A stretch of 64,000 bases of DNA from Acinetobacter calcoaceticus (GCF_016508255.1 NZ_JADVKT010000002.1:720885-784884), one strand, 5' to 3'; counted from the stretch's first letter, positions 28,735 to 38,939 are shown. A program made the numbers and translations. Notes: generated from the sequence alone by a model not told the origin.

Positions 28735-28753
28735 AATAATGATAATTATTTGC
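28735..28753 (+). promoter_or_regulatory. Fur-box-like sequence upstream of dhbA
   Basis: The 19 bases match the Fur consensus at 15 positions, including the uninterrupted core ATAATGATAAT. It lies about 46 bp before the dhbA start, where it would block a promoter for dhbACEB. Confidence 0.72.
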
Positions 28754-28798
28754 AATTATGTTTCGCAGTTTAATGATCAAATCAAACTGGAGTAAAAC

Positions 28799-29569
28799 AT
28801 GAGCTCTACCATCGTAGTCACAGGTGCTGCAAGAGGTATCGGAGCTGCTATTGCAAAACAATTATTGCAACAGGGGTATCAAGTTGTCGGTATCGACCGA
28901 CAGGAAAATCCAGAGAATTGGGAAATTACTCAACAGTTGCAAGGTAGTGAAATTTCACGTTGGCAAAGTTTTCAGCAAGATATTACTGAAAAAAAATCAA
29001 CTGAACTTTTGCTTCATCAAATTTTAAAGCAATACGATGTTACGGGTCTGGTGAATGCAGCAGGCGTGTTAATTATGCGTTCTATGCTCGAAGCAAAAAC
29101 AGAAGACTGGGAAACTCTTTTTGCAGTAAATGTCATGGCACCTATTGCGATTAGTCAACAACTTGCCAAGCATTTCTGTGAAAAAAAGCAGGGAAGTATT
29201 GTCACGATTAGCTCAAATAGTTCACGTATGCCACGTATACAACTTGGCATGTATGCGACTAGCAAAGCTGCACTCAGTCATTACTGTCGTAATCTTGCGC
29301 TTGAAATTGCACCTCATCAAGTAAGGCTTAATATCGTTTCCCCAGGTTCTACTCTAACTCAAATGCAAAAGCAGCTTTGGACAGACAATGTACCTCCGCC
29401 TGCGGTAATTGATGGAGATTTAAACCAATACCGTACGGGCATTCCTTTAAGAAAATTAGCTCAACCTGAAGATATCGCAAACACGGTCAGCTTTTTACTT
29501 TCAGACCAAGCAGCACAAATTACTATGCAAGAAATTGTGGTTGATGGGGGAGCCACACTAGGCGTTTAA
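28799..29569 (+). CDS. dhbA: 2,3-dihydro-2,3-dihydroxybenzoate dehydrogenase
   Basis: A 256-residue SDR of the EntA/DhbA type, oxidising 2,3-dihydro-2,3-dihydroxybenzoate to DHB with NAD. The motifs are TGAARGIGAAIA near residues 8-19, NAAG, a catalytic SSNSS and YATSK. The end is QEIVVDGGATLGV. GGAG lies before the ATG. It is the first gene of the four-gene plus-strand DHB operon and starts about 46 bp after a Fur-like box. Its order before isochorismate synthase, DHB ligase and isochorismatase is that of dhbACEB in A. baumannii 8399. Confidence 0.9.
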   Translation: MSSTIVVTGAARGIGAAIAKQLLQQGYQVVGIDRQENPENWEITQQLQGSEISRWQSFQQDITEKKSTELLLHQILKQYDVTGLVNAAGVLIMRSMLEAKTEDWETLFAVNVMAPIAISQQLAKHFCEKKQGSIVTISSNSSRMPRIQLGMYATSKAALSHYCRNLALEIAPHQVRLNIVSPGSTLTQMQKQLWTDNVPPPAVIDGDLNQYRTGIPLRKLAQPEDIANTVSFLLSDQAAQITMQEIVVDGGATLGV

Positions 29570-29613
29570 ATATTAATTCATCACAACAAAATAATTTTAT
29601 AAGGAGTTGCGAG

Positions 29614-30837
29614 ATGTCGGCACAGCATCCATATTTTATCCAACGAGAAAATTTTACAGAAAGTCGCGTTGCATTAGCACAAGAGGTTCTACAGTGTAAT
29701 CAAGAAGCAGGCTTTATTTTTACCACACCCGAATACACCATCAATAGCCATCAGAAACTGCGGGATATCTCTGTTGCTCACCAAAGTCTTCTAAAAGACT
29801 GGTTACAAGAAGCACGAACTCAACTAGAGATGGCTGTGGCAGAGGGGCATAAAGACGTCAAAATTATGGGCGGACTACCATTTTGTTCGGCAGCAGATGT
29901 CAATTTAATGCTGATGCAAAATGCAAAAATATGTCAAAAGGTTCTTTATGCTCAATCGGATCTTGATCTTGGCGCTTTAACCTTAAAAAAGGCCGATTAC
30001 TTTCCCTCTGGTGAACATTATCAGCAACAAGTTGAATATTTGGTTCAACAAATGCAGGCAAAAAAGCTAGATAAAGCCGTACTAGCACGCATTTTACAAC
30101 TTGAATATGAACAAGTAATTCCTGTTTCAGACTTATTCTTTAATCTGGCCAAGCATAATCCAGAGGGCTATAACTATGCAGTCGCGAGGCATCCTCAAAG
30201 TGAAGGGTGGTTTGTCGGTGCAAGCCCCGAACTCTTAATTGCAAAGCAAAATACAAGAATCTGGAGTAAACCTGTTGCTGGTACATTGGCTCGTGATGAT
30301 GATCCAACTCTAGACCAGAATAACGCTAGAGCATTACTTGCTTCTCAAAAAGATCAACATGAGCATGCACTCGTCATCGAAATGATTGCCGATGAGCTCA
30401 CACCGTTCTGCAAGCAATTAAAAGTACCTAAGCAACCATCTCTCATTCGTACCAAAAGACTTTGGCACTTGGCATCACACATTACGGGTGAACTTAAGCA
30501 AGCTGATACGCATGTTTTCGACTTAATTGAACGCTTACACCCAACACCTGCAATTTGTGGTGAACCAAGTTTTGTCGCGAAAGATTTAATTCAGCAACTC
30601 GAACCATTTAATCGTGAGCTTTTTGCAGGAACTATGGGCTGGGCAGATGAACAAGGTAATGGTGAGTGGTCTGTGACTGTTCGCTGTGCCCGAATTTATC
30701 AAAATATTGCCCGCCTATTTGCTGGTGCAGGCATTGTTGAAGCATCACGTCCACAAGCTGAACATGCTGAAACTGCCGCTAAATTTCGCACTGTGCTGGA
30801 CGGATTCCAGATTTCACCAAATCAATTGCCACAATAA
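29614..30837 (+). CDS. dhbC: Isochorismate synthase
   Basis: A 407-residue chorismate-binding enzyme of the EntC/DhbC type that isomerises chorismate to isochorismate, the committed step of DHB synthesis. Family features are LDKAVLARIL near 150-160, GWFVGASPELLI, SKPVAGTLARDDDP, HLASHITG and HPTPAICGEP, with ELFAGTMGWAD and FAGAGIVEASRP near the end. AAGGAG precedes ATG. It follows dhbA by 44 bp and precedes dhbE by 11 bp. Confidence 0.92.
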   Translation: MSAQHPYFIQRENFTESRVALAQEVLQCNQEAGFIFTTPEYTINSHQKLRDISVAHQSLLKDWLQEARTQLEMAVAEGHKDVKIMGGLPFCSAADVNLMLMQNAKICQKVLYAQSDLDLGALTLKKADYFPSGEHYQQQVEYLVQQMQAKKLDKAVLARILQLEYEQVIPVSDLFFNLAKHNPEGYNYAVARHPQSEGWFVGASPELLIAKQNTRIWSKPVAGTLARDDDPTLDQNNARALLASQKDQHEHALVIEMIADELTPFCKQLKVPKQPSLIRTKRLWHLASHITGELKQADTHVFDLIERLHPTPAICGEPSFVAKDLIQQLEPFNRELFAGTMGWADEQGNGEWSVTVRCARIYQNIARLFAGAGIVEASRPQAEHAETAAKFRTVLDGFQISPNQLPQ

Positions 30838-30848
30838 GGAATAAATAG

Positions 30849-32513
30849 ATGCCAATAAAAAATTATTTAATGGGAGCTGTACCATATCCAGAAGAATTTG
30901 CTGAGGCTTACCGTAAAAAAGGTTATTGGCTTGGACAAAACTTGAGTGATTTCTTGCGTGAAATTACTCAAAAATACCCGCAAAATATAGCGGTATATGA
31001 TGGTGATAAAGTCGTCAGTTACACTGAGTTTGACCATTTAGTCGATTGCTGTACGAGCCACCTATATCAACATGGGCTAAGAGCAGGTGATAAAGCGGTT
31101 GTACAAATGCCGAATCACTATCAGTTCTATGTTTTATTTTTTGCACTGATTCGGCTTGGTGCTTTACCTGTGATGTCTTTACCTGCACATCGCTATGCAG
31201 AACTCAGTAGTTTTTTCAAACAAACCCAAGCAAAAGCTTATTTCTGTGCTGATTTTGGTGCACAAAAATTTGATTACCGAGAGCTTGCTGAAAAGCTTCA
31301 GCAAACAGCTCCTTGCTTACAACATGTATTTGTACTTGGAAATGCCGACAAATTTGTAGCGATTCAAGGCCTATTAAAAGAAACCCATATTTTGGATGAG
31401 GCGATTGCTCCAACTACGGCAGATCAGGTTGCTTTTTTACAACTTTCAGGTGGAAGTACCGGGGTTCCTAAACTGATTCCACGGACCCATGACGACTATC
31501 TATATAGCGTACGTGAGAGCGCGAAAATCTGCCGTCTTAATCAGTCATCACGTTTACTCATGGTTTTACCCGCGGCACATAACTTTTCAATGAGTTCGGC
31601 AGGTTCTTTAGGTATTTTTTATGCTGGTGGTGCTGTGGTTTTAGGCACTGATCCAAGCCCTGAAGCTGCTTTTTCATTGATCAAAAAACACGGTGTAACT
31701 GACGCATGCCTTGTTCCCGCATTAGTTCGACCTTGGATGGATAAAGCTGCAAAAGATCAAGATTCAATATTATCAACTTTACGTTGTCTGCAAGTTGGTG
31801 GAGCACGATTACCCGATGCGGTTGCCTCAAGACTTATTGATGAGTTTCAAGTCAATTTGCAACAAGTGTTTGGAATGGCTGAAGGGCTGGTGAACTACAC
31901 CCGTTTTGGCATGACCAAAGATCAGATCGTTCATACACAGGGTTTAAAAATTTCAGAAGATGATGAAATTTTAGTTCTGGACGATAACGACCAAGCTGTT
32001 GAAGCTGGGCAGGTAGGCCACTTGCTTACACGCGGCCCATATACCATACGTGGGTATTATCACGCACCCGAGCACAACGAACGTTCTTTTACACCGGATG
32101 GTTTTTATCGGACAGGCGACTTGGTTCGAATTCGAGAGGATGGCTGCATTGTAGTAGAAGGGCGTTCAAAAGAACAAATCAATCGCGCTGGTGAAAAAAT
32201 TGCGACCGAAGAAGTTGAACAAGCTTTATTAACCCATCCACAAATTCGCCTAGCAGCGCTGGTCGCTATGTCTGATGAAGTCATGGGTGAAAAAAGCTGT
32301 GCCTTTGTTGCATGGCAATCACAAACTGATGACCCAAGTCCAATCCGTTTGGGTATGTCAGTACGCCAACATCTAAAAGACTATGGACTTGCAACCTACA
32401 AAATTCCAGATCGAGTCGAATTTATCGAACAATTTCCATATACAGCCTTTGGAAAAATCGACAAAAAAAGATTACGTCAACAACTTGAAACTAAAACCAA
32501 TGTTCTTGCTTAA
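30849..32513 (+). CDS. dhbE: 2,3-dihydroxybenzoate-AMP ligase
   Basis: A 554-residue stand-alone adenylation enzyme of the EntE/DhbE type. It activates DHB with ATP and loads it on the aryl carrier domain of DhbB. Visible motifs are FLQLSGGSTGVPKLIPRTHDD (P-loop), LPAAHNFSMSS (where aryl-acid enzymes have Asn instead of the Asp of amino-acid enzymes), [20 protein letters not shown] and YTAFGKIDKKRLR with the catalytic Lys. It is third in the operon. Confidence 0.93.
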   Translation: MPIKNYLMGAVPYPEEFAEAYRKKGYWLGQNLSDFLREITQKYPQNIAVYDGDKVVSYTEFDHLVDCCTSHLYQHGLRAGDKAVVQMPNHYQFYVLFFALIRLGALPVMSLPAHRYAELSSFFKQTQAKAYFCADFGAQKFDYRELAEKLQQTAPCLQHVFVLGNADKFVAIQGLLKETHILDEAIAPTTADQVAFLQLSGGSTGVPKLIPRTHDDYLYSVRESAKICRLNQSSRLLMVLPAAHNFSMSSAGSLGIFYAGGAVVLGTDPSPEAAFSLIKKHGVTDACLVPALVRPWMDKAAKDQDSILSTLRCLQVGGARLPDAVASRLIDEFQVNLQQVFGMAEGLVNYTRFGMTKDQIVHTQGLKISEDDEILVLDDNDQAVEAGQVGHLLTRGPYTIRGYYHAPEHNERSFTPDGFYRTGDLVRIREDGCIVVEGRSKEQINRAGEKIATEEVEQALLTHPQIRLAALVAMSDEVMGEKSCAFVAWQSQTDDPSPIRLGMSVRQHLKDYGLATYKIPDRVEFIEQFPYTAFGKIDKKRLRQQLETKTNVLA

Positions 32514-32534
32514 AGATAAAAAAGGAAAAAATTG

Positions 32535-33404
32535 ATGAGTATTCCTAAAATTACTGGCTATGACATGCCTCAAGCCCATGAGTTTACACCGAATAAAACA
32601 CATTGGCAGTTGCACACCAACCGCGCCGTTTTATTAGTACATGATATGCAGCAATATTTTTTAGATTTTTATGACCAGACTCAAGCACCAATTCCTGAGC
32701 TCATTAAAAATACCAAAGAACTGATTGAAACTGCGCGTAAGTTTAATATCCCGGTGGTCTATACCGCACAGCCTGGTAACCAGACACCTGAACATCGCCA
32801 GTTATTAACTGACTTTTGGGGAACTGGCCTAAAAGATGATCCGAAAATCACTCAAATTTTGCCGGAAATTACCCCGCAGAAAAATGATACCGTCTTAACA
32901 AAATGGCGATATAGTGCCTTTAAATTTTCACCGCTTGAACAACTCATGCGTGAGTCAAACCGTGACCAGCTCATCATTTGTGGTGTTTATGCTCATATTG
33001 GCTGCCTCATGAGTGCAGCAGAAGCTTTTATGCTAAATATTCAGCCGTTTTTATGTGGTGATGCACTCGCTGACTTTAGCCGCGAAGAACACGATATGGC
33101 TTTGAAATATGCAAGTACACGTTGTGGGCAAGTCATGACAACTCAGCAAGTTACGCGCGCATGGGCACTTGAACAAGCTGCATCACCACTTACTCAAGAA
33201 GGGATTGTCTTGGCGGTGAGTGAACAATTACAAATTCCTGCTTCAGACATTCAGTTAAATGATGATTTACTCATGCTTGGACTTGATTCGGTACGACTCA
33301 TGACATTAGTGGGTAAATGGCAAGCCTACGGCGCACAGGTGAGCTTTGAAGATTTAGCTGAACAACCAACACTAGAAGTTTGGATTGATAAGCTAGTCGC
33401 TTAA
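32535..33404 (+). CDS. dhbB: Isochorismatase with aryl carrier domain
   Basis: A 289-residue bifunctional protein. The N-terminal isochorismatase (residues about 1-210) has LLVHDMQQYFLDFY, TKWRYSAFK and ICGVYAHIGCLMSA; it releases pyruvate from isochorismate. The C-terminal aryl carrier domain has DDLLMLGLDSVRLM with the phosphopantetheine Ser. The DHB loaded here by DhbE is passed to condensation domain 1 of the NRPS. ATG 32535 is preferred to the TTG one codon earlier. A strong terminator ends the operon. Confidence 0.93.
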   Translation: MSIPKITGYDMPQAHEFTPNKTHWQLHTNRAVLLVHDMQQYFLDFYDQTQAPIPELIKNTKELIETARKFNIPVVYTAQPGNQTPEHRQLLTDFWGTGLKDDPKITQILPEITPQKNDTVLTKWRYSAFKFSPLEQLMRESNRDQLIICGVYAHIGCLMSAAEAFMLNIQPFLCGDALADFSREEHDMALKYASTRCGQVMTTQQVTRAWALEQAASPLTQEGIVLAVSEQLQIPASDIQLNDDLLMLGLDSVRLMTLVGKWQAYGAQVSFEDLAEQPTLEVWIDKLVA

Positions 33405-33417
33405 ATTCAAAGAATAA

Positions 33418-33448
33418 AAAAATGGCAGATTTAATATCTGCCATTTTT
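33418..33448. terminator. Bidirectional terminator between dhbB and p114
   Basis: A perfect 13-bp stem, AAAAATGGCAGAT with ATCTGCCATTTTT, has a 5-base loop and A/T runs on both sides. It lies between convergent genes. Confidence 0.93.
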
Positions 33449-33458
33449 ATTTTAACAG

Positions 33459-36400
33459 TTAGAAGGATGTATTGTCTTTTTTAATACGACTATTCAATCT
33501 TAAAGTTCGGCTCAACCATAGTTTGCTCATGGACCACTTAAAATTTGGTACGCTATGAACCATAACAAAGAAGAATACAGTAAATAGCGGTACCAGTAAT
33601 GTACCAAACACGACACTACCGAATACGCTCATGCCAATTTCATAACGACTGGTAGCGCCTGCACCTGTTGCAAAAATTAAAGGAATAACACCCGCACCAA
33701 AAGCCAGCGATGTCATCAAAATAGGACGCAACCGCAAAGCCAATCCCTCACATGCGGCAGTAATTTTACTTTTACCTTGCTCGACTGCTTTAGTTGCAAA
33801 CTCAACAATTAAAATTGCATTTTTACAAGACAAGCCAATACCTGTTAATAGGGCAATTTGAAAGTAAACATCATTGGGTAAATTAAAAATTTGAGCAAAA
33901 ATAACAGTACCAGTAACACCTAAAGGAAGCCCTAATAAAATAATAAAAGGAACTTTCCAACTTTCGTATAAGGCAGCCAAACATAAGAAAATAAATAAAA
34001 TAGAGATGAGATATAAAAAAATCGCTTGGCGGCTAGACTGTTGTTCTTGTAACGAGAGGCCACTCCATGCAACATCTACGCCAGCCTGTTTAGCTACCAT
34101 ATCACTAAGCTCTTGCATTGCTTGTCCGGAACTAAAGCCTGAACTAATATTTGCCTCAAGTTGTATAGCAGCTAAACCCATAAATCGAGTAAGTGCTTCT
34201 GGTCCACCAGTCCACTGACTTTGAGCAAAATGGGCGAGAGAAAGCATGCCACCAGAGTTATTACGTACATGCCAATAACCTAAATCTTCAGGTTTAGAGC
34301 GGAATTCTGCATCGCCTTGCATAATAATTCTTTTAATTCGGCCTCTTTCAACAAAGTCTCCCACATAGTTGCCACCCCAAGCAGTAGATAAAGTCGAACG
34401 AATTGCTTGCTGGTCAATTCCTAACATTTTGGCCTTATTTTGATCGATCTGAATAAAGACTTCGGCTTTATTTTCACTCACAAGGGGACTTAAATTTTCA
34501 AAGGCAGAATAATTCTTAGATGCATTTTCTAAGGCTTTATATTGTTTGATTAATTCATCACGCCCTTGACCATTTACATCTCTAAGCCAAAGTTCCAAAG
34601 CATCAGACTGCCCCAAACCAGAAACGCTTGGTGGCATTCCTACCATGACTTTGGCTGGTAAGTTTTTTTGCAAGTAAGCTTGAGCACGTTCACGAATAGC
34701 ACTTGCAGTATTTGCTTCACCTTTACGTTCATTCCAATGTTTGAGTGAAACAAAAGCCATTCCTAAATTTGGACCACTCCCTGAAAAGTTTTGTCCATTC
34801 ACGACCAGTACCGTATTAATATTTTTAGCTTCATGCTCGAAAAAATAGTTATTGACGAGTTTCCCGACTTCTTCGGTTTGGCTTATTGACGCGCTATTAT
34901 GCAAACTATAGGGAACTGCCAGTAAACCCTGATCTTCATTAGGAATAAAGCTAGTAGGTAAGCCACGATAAATTATGAATAAAAGTACAGCTATGCCTAC
35001 CACTAACAGGCAGGAAAACACTTTAAATTGAATTAAACGAACTGATACGAAACCAAAACCAGATCTAATTTTTTGAAGTGCAAGCTCAAGCTTTTGTCCC
35101 CATTTAGGTTTTTTATGCTGCTTTTTTAATAAAACTGCACATAGGGCTGGTGTAATTGTCATAGCAACAAATAACGATAACAACATCGCTGCTGCTAATG
35201 TAATGGAGAACTGGCGGTAAATCATGCCAGTTGAACCACTAAAAAATGCCATGGGAATAAATACAGCGGTTAACACCAATGTAATACCGACCAAAGCTCC
35301 ACTAATTTCTTGCATCGAAATTAAGCAAGCCTCACGCACATTTAATTGTTGCTCATGCATCAACCTTTCAACATTTTCAACCACTACAATGGTGTCATCG
35401 ACCAGTAATCCGATCGCTAAAACCAAAGCAAACAGAGTGAGGGTGTTAATGCTCATTCCAAACAGGTACAACACAATAAATGTGCCACTAATGACGATGG
35501 GAACCGTAATTGTTGGAATAAGAGTTGCACGCCAATTTTGTAAAAAGAGATACATCACAATCACAACAAGCACAATGGCTTCAAGCAAAGTGATAATGAC
35601 CTGCTTAATAGACTCTTCAATAAATGGTGTATTGTCTCGCGGATAAACCACTTTATATCCAGCTGGTAAATGCTGGCTAAGCTGAGCCATTTTTTCTTTA
35701 ATAAGTGCAGAGGTTTCAATTGCATTGGCATCTGGGCTAAGCGAAATACCTAAACCTGCCGAGGGATAGCCATTAAGTGTATTAATGCTTTCATAATTTT
35801 CTGCACCCAATTCGATCCGTGCAACATCTTTTAAATAAACCAGACTGCCATCAATATTTGCTTTAACGACTACCGATTTAAAATCATCTATTGTTTTTAA
35901 ACGTGAACCTGCTTTTACTTTTGCATAAATATTTTGGTCAGAAGCAGAGGGCATTGCACCAATCGAACCCGCAGCAATCTGGGTATTATAATCTTCAAGA
36001 GCCTTTTCAATATCACTCGGTACAAGTTGGTAATTTCTAAGCTGATTTGGGTTCAGCCAAATGCGCATAGCATAACTTGAACCAAACACATCAACCTCAC
36101 CAATTCCTTGCAACTGACTTAAAGGCTGTTCAAAGTGATTCACCATGTAATCTGATAAATCAATATTGCTGGCTTTTCCAGTTTGATCGTACAAACCCAC
36201 AATAAGCAGCATATCACCTGTGGTTTTCCAGATATTTACCCCTTGTCGCTGAACTTCTTCAGGCAATCGGTTCAATGCACTATTAATTCGGTTTTGTACT
36301 TGTAATTGTGCTTTATCAATATCAGTTCCAATTTTAAAATGGATATCGATGCTACTTGTTCCAGACGATTCACTATTAGACGTAAAGTAAAGCAGGTGAT

Positions 36401-36620
36401 CTAGACCTTTTATTTGTTGTTCTAAAATTTGTGTCACGCTTTCTTCAACAGTATCAGCAGATGCACCACGATAATTGGCAACAACCGTGACACTGGGCGG
36501 TGCAAGGTTAGGATAACGCTCAACAGGCATTGCTAACGTCGTGAAAAATCCAAAAATAAGAATAGTAATTGCAATGACAGAAACAAATATGGGGTGATAG
36601 ATAAAAAAACGAGAGAGCAT
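33459..36620 (-). CDS. RND-family inner-membrane efflux transporter (P114)
   Basis: A 1053-residue HAE1-type RND pump with the standard layout: a helix at 10-30, a periplasmic loop, helix clusters near 340-500 and 860-1030, and a second periplasmic loop between them. Motif-like stretches include LAIGLLVDDTIVVVENVERLM (with the proton-relay Asp pair) and AGATSRYEIGMSVFGSVVFGTLLVP. No membrane-fusion or outer-membrane channel gene adjoins it, unlike most RND operons. It is divergent from the TonB receptor gene across Fur-like boxes. This matches p114 of A. baumannii 8399, suggested to act in siderophore traffic. Substrate is unknown. Confidence 0.9.
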   Translation of the reverse strand: MLSRFFIYHPIFVSVIAITILIFGFFTTLAMPVERYPNLAPPSVTVVANYRGASADTVEESVTQILEQQIKGLDHLLYFTSNSESSGTSSIDIHFKIGTDIDKAQLQVQNRINSALNRLPEEVQRQGVNIWKTTGDMLLIVGLYDQTGKASNIDLSDYMVNHFEQPLSQLQGIGEVDVFGSSYAMRIWLNPNQLRNYQLVPSDIEKALEDYNTQIAAGSIGAMPSASDQNIYAKVKAGSRLKTIDDFKSVVVKANIDGSLVYLKDVARIELGAENYESINTLNGYPSAGLGISLSPDANAIETSALIKEKMAQLSQHLPAGYKVVYPRDNTPFIEESIKQVIITLLEAIVLVVIVMYLFLQNWRATLIPTITVPIVISGTFIVLYLFGMSINTLTLFALVLAIGLLVDDTIVVVENVERLMHEQQLNVREACLISMQEISGALVGITLVLTAVFIPMAFFSGSTGMIYRQFSITLAAAMLLSLFVAMTITPALCAVLLKKQHKKPKWGQKLELALQKIRSGFGFVSVRLIQFKVFSCLLVVGIAVLLFIIYRGLPTSFIPNEDQGLLAVPYSLHNSASISQTEEVGKLVNNYFFEHEAKNINTVLVVNGQNFSGSGPNLGMAFVSLKHWNERKGEANTASAIRERAQAYLQKNLPAKVMVGMPPSVSGLGQSDALELWLRDVNGQGRDELIKQYKALENASKNYSAFENLSPLVSENKAEVFIQIDQNKAKMLGIDQQAIRSTLSTAWGGNYVGDFVERGRIKRIIMQGDAEFRSKPEDLGYWHVRNNSGGMLSLAHFAQSQWTGGPEALTRFMGLAAIQLEANISSGFSSGQAMQELSDMVAKQAGVDVAWSGLSLQEQQSSRQAIFLYLISILFIFLCLAALYESWKVPFIILLGLPLGVTGTVIFAQIFNLPNDVYFQIALLTGIGLSCKNAILIVEFATKAVEQGKSKITAACEGLALRLRPILMTSLAFGAGVIPLIFATGAGATSRYEIGMSVFGSVVFGTLLVPLFTVFFFVMVHSVPNFKWSMSKLWLSRTLRLNSRIKKDNTSF

Positions 36621-36702
36621 TGTTATGTCAACTTTAAACTTGTTTTAGATAGATTTTTAGGCACACAGAAATGCAATCATAAAGCTTTTTTTACCATCAA
36701 AC

Positions 36703-36721
36703 AATAATGATTATCATTATA
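36703..36721. promoter_or_regulatory. Fur-box-like sequence in the p114-om73 region (p114 side)
   Basis: Matches the 19-bp Fur consensus at 16 positions (core TAATGATTATCATTAT), 83 bp from the p114 start. Confidence 0.8.
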
Positions 36722-36783
36722 TTATTAATACTTATTTTTATCTTGAACCTAAAAAGTCATGAGTATATGATGCACCCCATATT

Positions 36784-36802
36784 ACAAATGATAATAATTA
36801 TC
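36784..36802. promoter_or_regulatory. Fur-box-like sequence in the p114-om73 region (om73 side)
   Basis: Matches the 19-bp Fur consensus at 15 positions, 36 bp before the receptor start. Near-perfect Fur boxes are reported between om73 and p114 in A. baumannii 8399. Confidence 0.8.
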
Positions 36803-36837
36803 ATATGGTAATAATTATTTAAAATAGGGGTCAAGCA

Positions 36838-38799
36838 ATGACATTAAACAAAAAGACTTTGGTGGTCGCCATCTCAACATTACTTCCATTTGCAGTACAA
36901 GCAAATGCGGACACCGAAATATCTGACAAAAATGAATCTGTTCAGAAACTTAAAACAATTGTGGTTTCAGCAGCATTAAAAGAACAAGACGTCGATAAAG
37001 CACCTGCATCTATTAGCGTGATTAGCAGCGAAGATATCGAACGCAGTGCGGCACTTAGCCTTGCAGATGTATTACAAAAACAGGCTGGGGTTTATAACTA
37101 CAACAGTGGACAAGACAAAATTGTTATACGAGGTATGCTCAACACATCGGGTAACTACACGCTAATTTTACTCAATGGTAAACGCATGTCATCCAATGGA
37201 GCGATGTGGCGAGGTAATGACTTTGACTGGAGTGCGATTCCTTTAAATAGCATTGAGCGTGTTGAAGTGATTCGTGGCCCGATGTCATCACTCTATGGTG
37301 CAGATGCTATGGGTGGGGTAATTAATATCATTACCAAGAAAGCCGAAGACGGGCAACTGCATGGTTCGGTCTTTGGGCAATACAACCGAGCAGACCGTGG
37401 AAATGGAAAAGATCAATTCCGTTACGGATTTAACTTATACGGTGGCTTAACCGATAATTTAAGTTTTACTTTGGCAGGAGATGCTTATAACCGCGACGCA
37501 TGGTATCGAAACGGTAAACCAGATCCAGATGGAGCATACTTTGTAGAGAAAGATACTAAAAACGTAAATGGTACTTTAAGCTGGAATATTAATGATCAAC
37601 AAACTTTAGATCTAGATTTAGGCTATAACAACGATAAACGCCCACTTACGCAAGATGCACCTACATCAATTCAAGAATCAGAAATGAAACGTACCAATGT
37701 GGGAGTTGCCCACCGCGGGAAATGGGAATGGGGTAAAACAGAAGCTTATATTGGAAAAGAAACAGCCAAAATTTATGACTATGACAGTGAATATGATGCA
37801 CCACAAAGCCGTCACTATAAGCAAGAAAACCTAATTGGCCGTGCCTTTGCCAACTTTGACTGGCTGATGAATAACACCACAGCTGGTTTTGATTATAAAG
37901 ACCAGAAAATTACAGATGTTGTGAGTTATATCGGCACTGGGAAAAACCAACAGAAGAGCTACGGCGTATTTGCTCAAAATGATACCCATATTAACGATGC
38001 GCTTACTTTAACTTTAGGTGGTCGTTATGATGACTTTGATGATTTTGACGGCAAATCGACTGGTAAAGCCTATTTAACCTATGAGCTAGCTGAAGGTGTA
38101 GTTCTTAAAGGTGGTGTAGGACAAGCTTATAAAGTTCCAGCGCCTGCTCAGCTAGACATCAATTATTCAATGATCTCTTGTGGTGGTAGCTGTCACATTC
38201 GAGGCAATCCAGATTTAGCACCCGAAGAAAGTACAAACTATGAAGCATCCTTAATTGTGACACGTCCAAACTGGAATGCAGGTGTTACGGTTTTCCAAAA
38301 TGATGTGAAGAACTTAATTGAAGCCATTACCTTAAGTGATGGCGATCCACGTTTAGTCGGCGATTTTAGAAAAATCTGGACCAATGTGAGCCGTGCAGAA
38401 CTTAAAGGGGTTGAGCTTACAGGTGGTTATGATTTCACTGACAATTTAGGCGTTAAAGCAAACGCAACTTACCTCGATGCAAAAAATAAAACCACAGGTA
38501 AAGACTTAACAGAACGACCTGAATGGCTTGCCAATGGCTCAATTTCTTGGGCACTCGTTGAAGACTTCCGAGTAAATGCAGGGGTGAGCTACGTAGGCAA
38601 ACAAATGTACTCTGCAACTAAAGAGTTACCAGCTTATACCACCTATGACGTGACATTTACTTCACCACTTTCACCACGTTTAACATTGGACTATGGTGTA
38701 AAAAACCTAACCGATGTTGATCTGGAAGATAAAAATAAAACCTTCAACACTAAACTCTATGGACGTAACTATTTTGTAAAAGCAACTTATAGTTTCTAA
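36838..38799 (+). CDS. TonB-dependent ferric-catecholate receptor (OM73)
   Basis: A 653-residue outer-membrane receptor. The signal peptide ends near VQANA before DTEISDK. A TonB-box-like stretch LKTIVVSA lies near residues 38-46. The plug domain follows with VIRGPMSSLYGADAMGGVINIITKKA, and the 22-strand barrel ends in YFVKATYSF. The extracellular loop has a Cys pair, SCGGSCHIRG. It resembles FepA/IroN-type catecholate receptors and should import the ferric form of the siderophore made here. It matches om73 of strain 8399, an iron- and Fur-regulated surface protein. A hairpin terminator follows. Confidence 0.9.
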   Translation: MTLNKKTLVVAISTLLPFAVQANADTEISDKNESVQKLKTIVVSAALKEQDVDKAPASISVISSEDIERSAALSLADVLQKQAGVYNYNSGQDKIVIRGMLNTSGNYTLILLNGKRMSSNGAMWRGNDFDWSAIPLNSIERVEVIRGPMSSLYGADAMGGVINIITKKAEDGQLHGSVFGQYNRADRGNGKDQFRYGFNLYGGLTDNLSFTLAGDAYNRDAWYRNGKPDPDGAYFVEKDTKNVNGTLSWNINDQQTLDLDLGYNNDKRPLTQDAPTSIQESEMKRTNVGVAHRGKWEWGKTEAYIGKETAKIYDYDSEYDAPQSRHYKQENLIGRAFANFDWLMNNTTAGFDYKDQKITDVVSYIGTGKNQQKSYGVFAQNDTHINDALTLTLGGRYDDFDDFDGKSTGKAYLTYELAEGVVLKGGVGQAYKVPAPAQLDINYSMISCGGSCHIRGNPDLAPEESTNYEASLIVTRPNWNAGVTVFQNDVKNLIEAITLSDGDPRLVGDFRKIWTNVSRAELKGVELTGGYDFTDNLGVKANATYLDAKNKTTGKDLTERPEWLANGSISWALVEDFRVNAGVSYVGKQMYSATKELPAYTTYDVTFTSPLSPRLTLDYGVKNLTDVDLEDKNKTFNTKLYGRNYFVKATYSF

Positions 38800-38811
38800 G
38801 ATTTAACTAGG

Positions 38812-38845
38812 CTCAAAGCTTGTTCATAGGGAAATAAGCTTTGAG
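38812..38845 (+). terminator. Terminator after om73
   Basis: CTCAAAGCTT pairs perfectly with AAGCTTTGAG around a 14-base loop, followed by TTTTCTT. Confidence 0.82.
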
Positions 38846-38939
38846 TTTTCTTATTAAAAATATCCATAATTTTCAGTTAAGTATAGACAAAATAATTTTT
38901 AAAAATTTCTATACTCCTCAACATTAAGGCTAAATCAAT

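Noticed and set aside
35224..35646. Plus-strand open frame of 140 codons opposite the RND pump gene
   Set aside because: It is the complement of conserved RND coding sequence and has no start signal.
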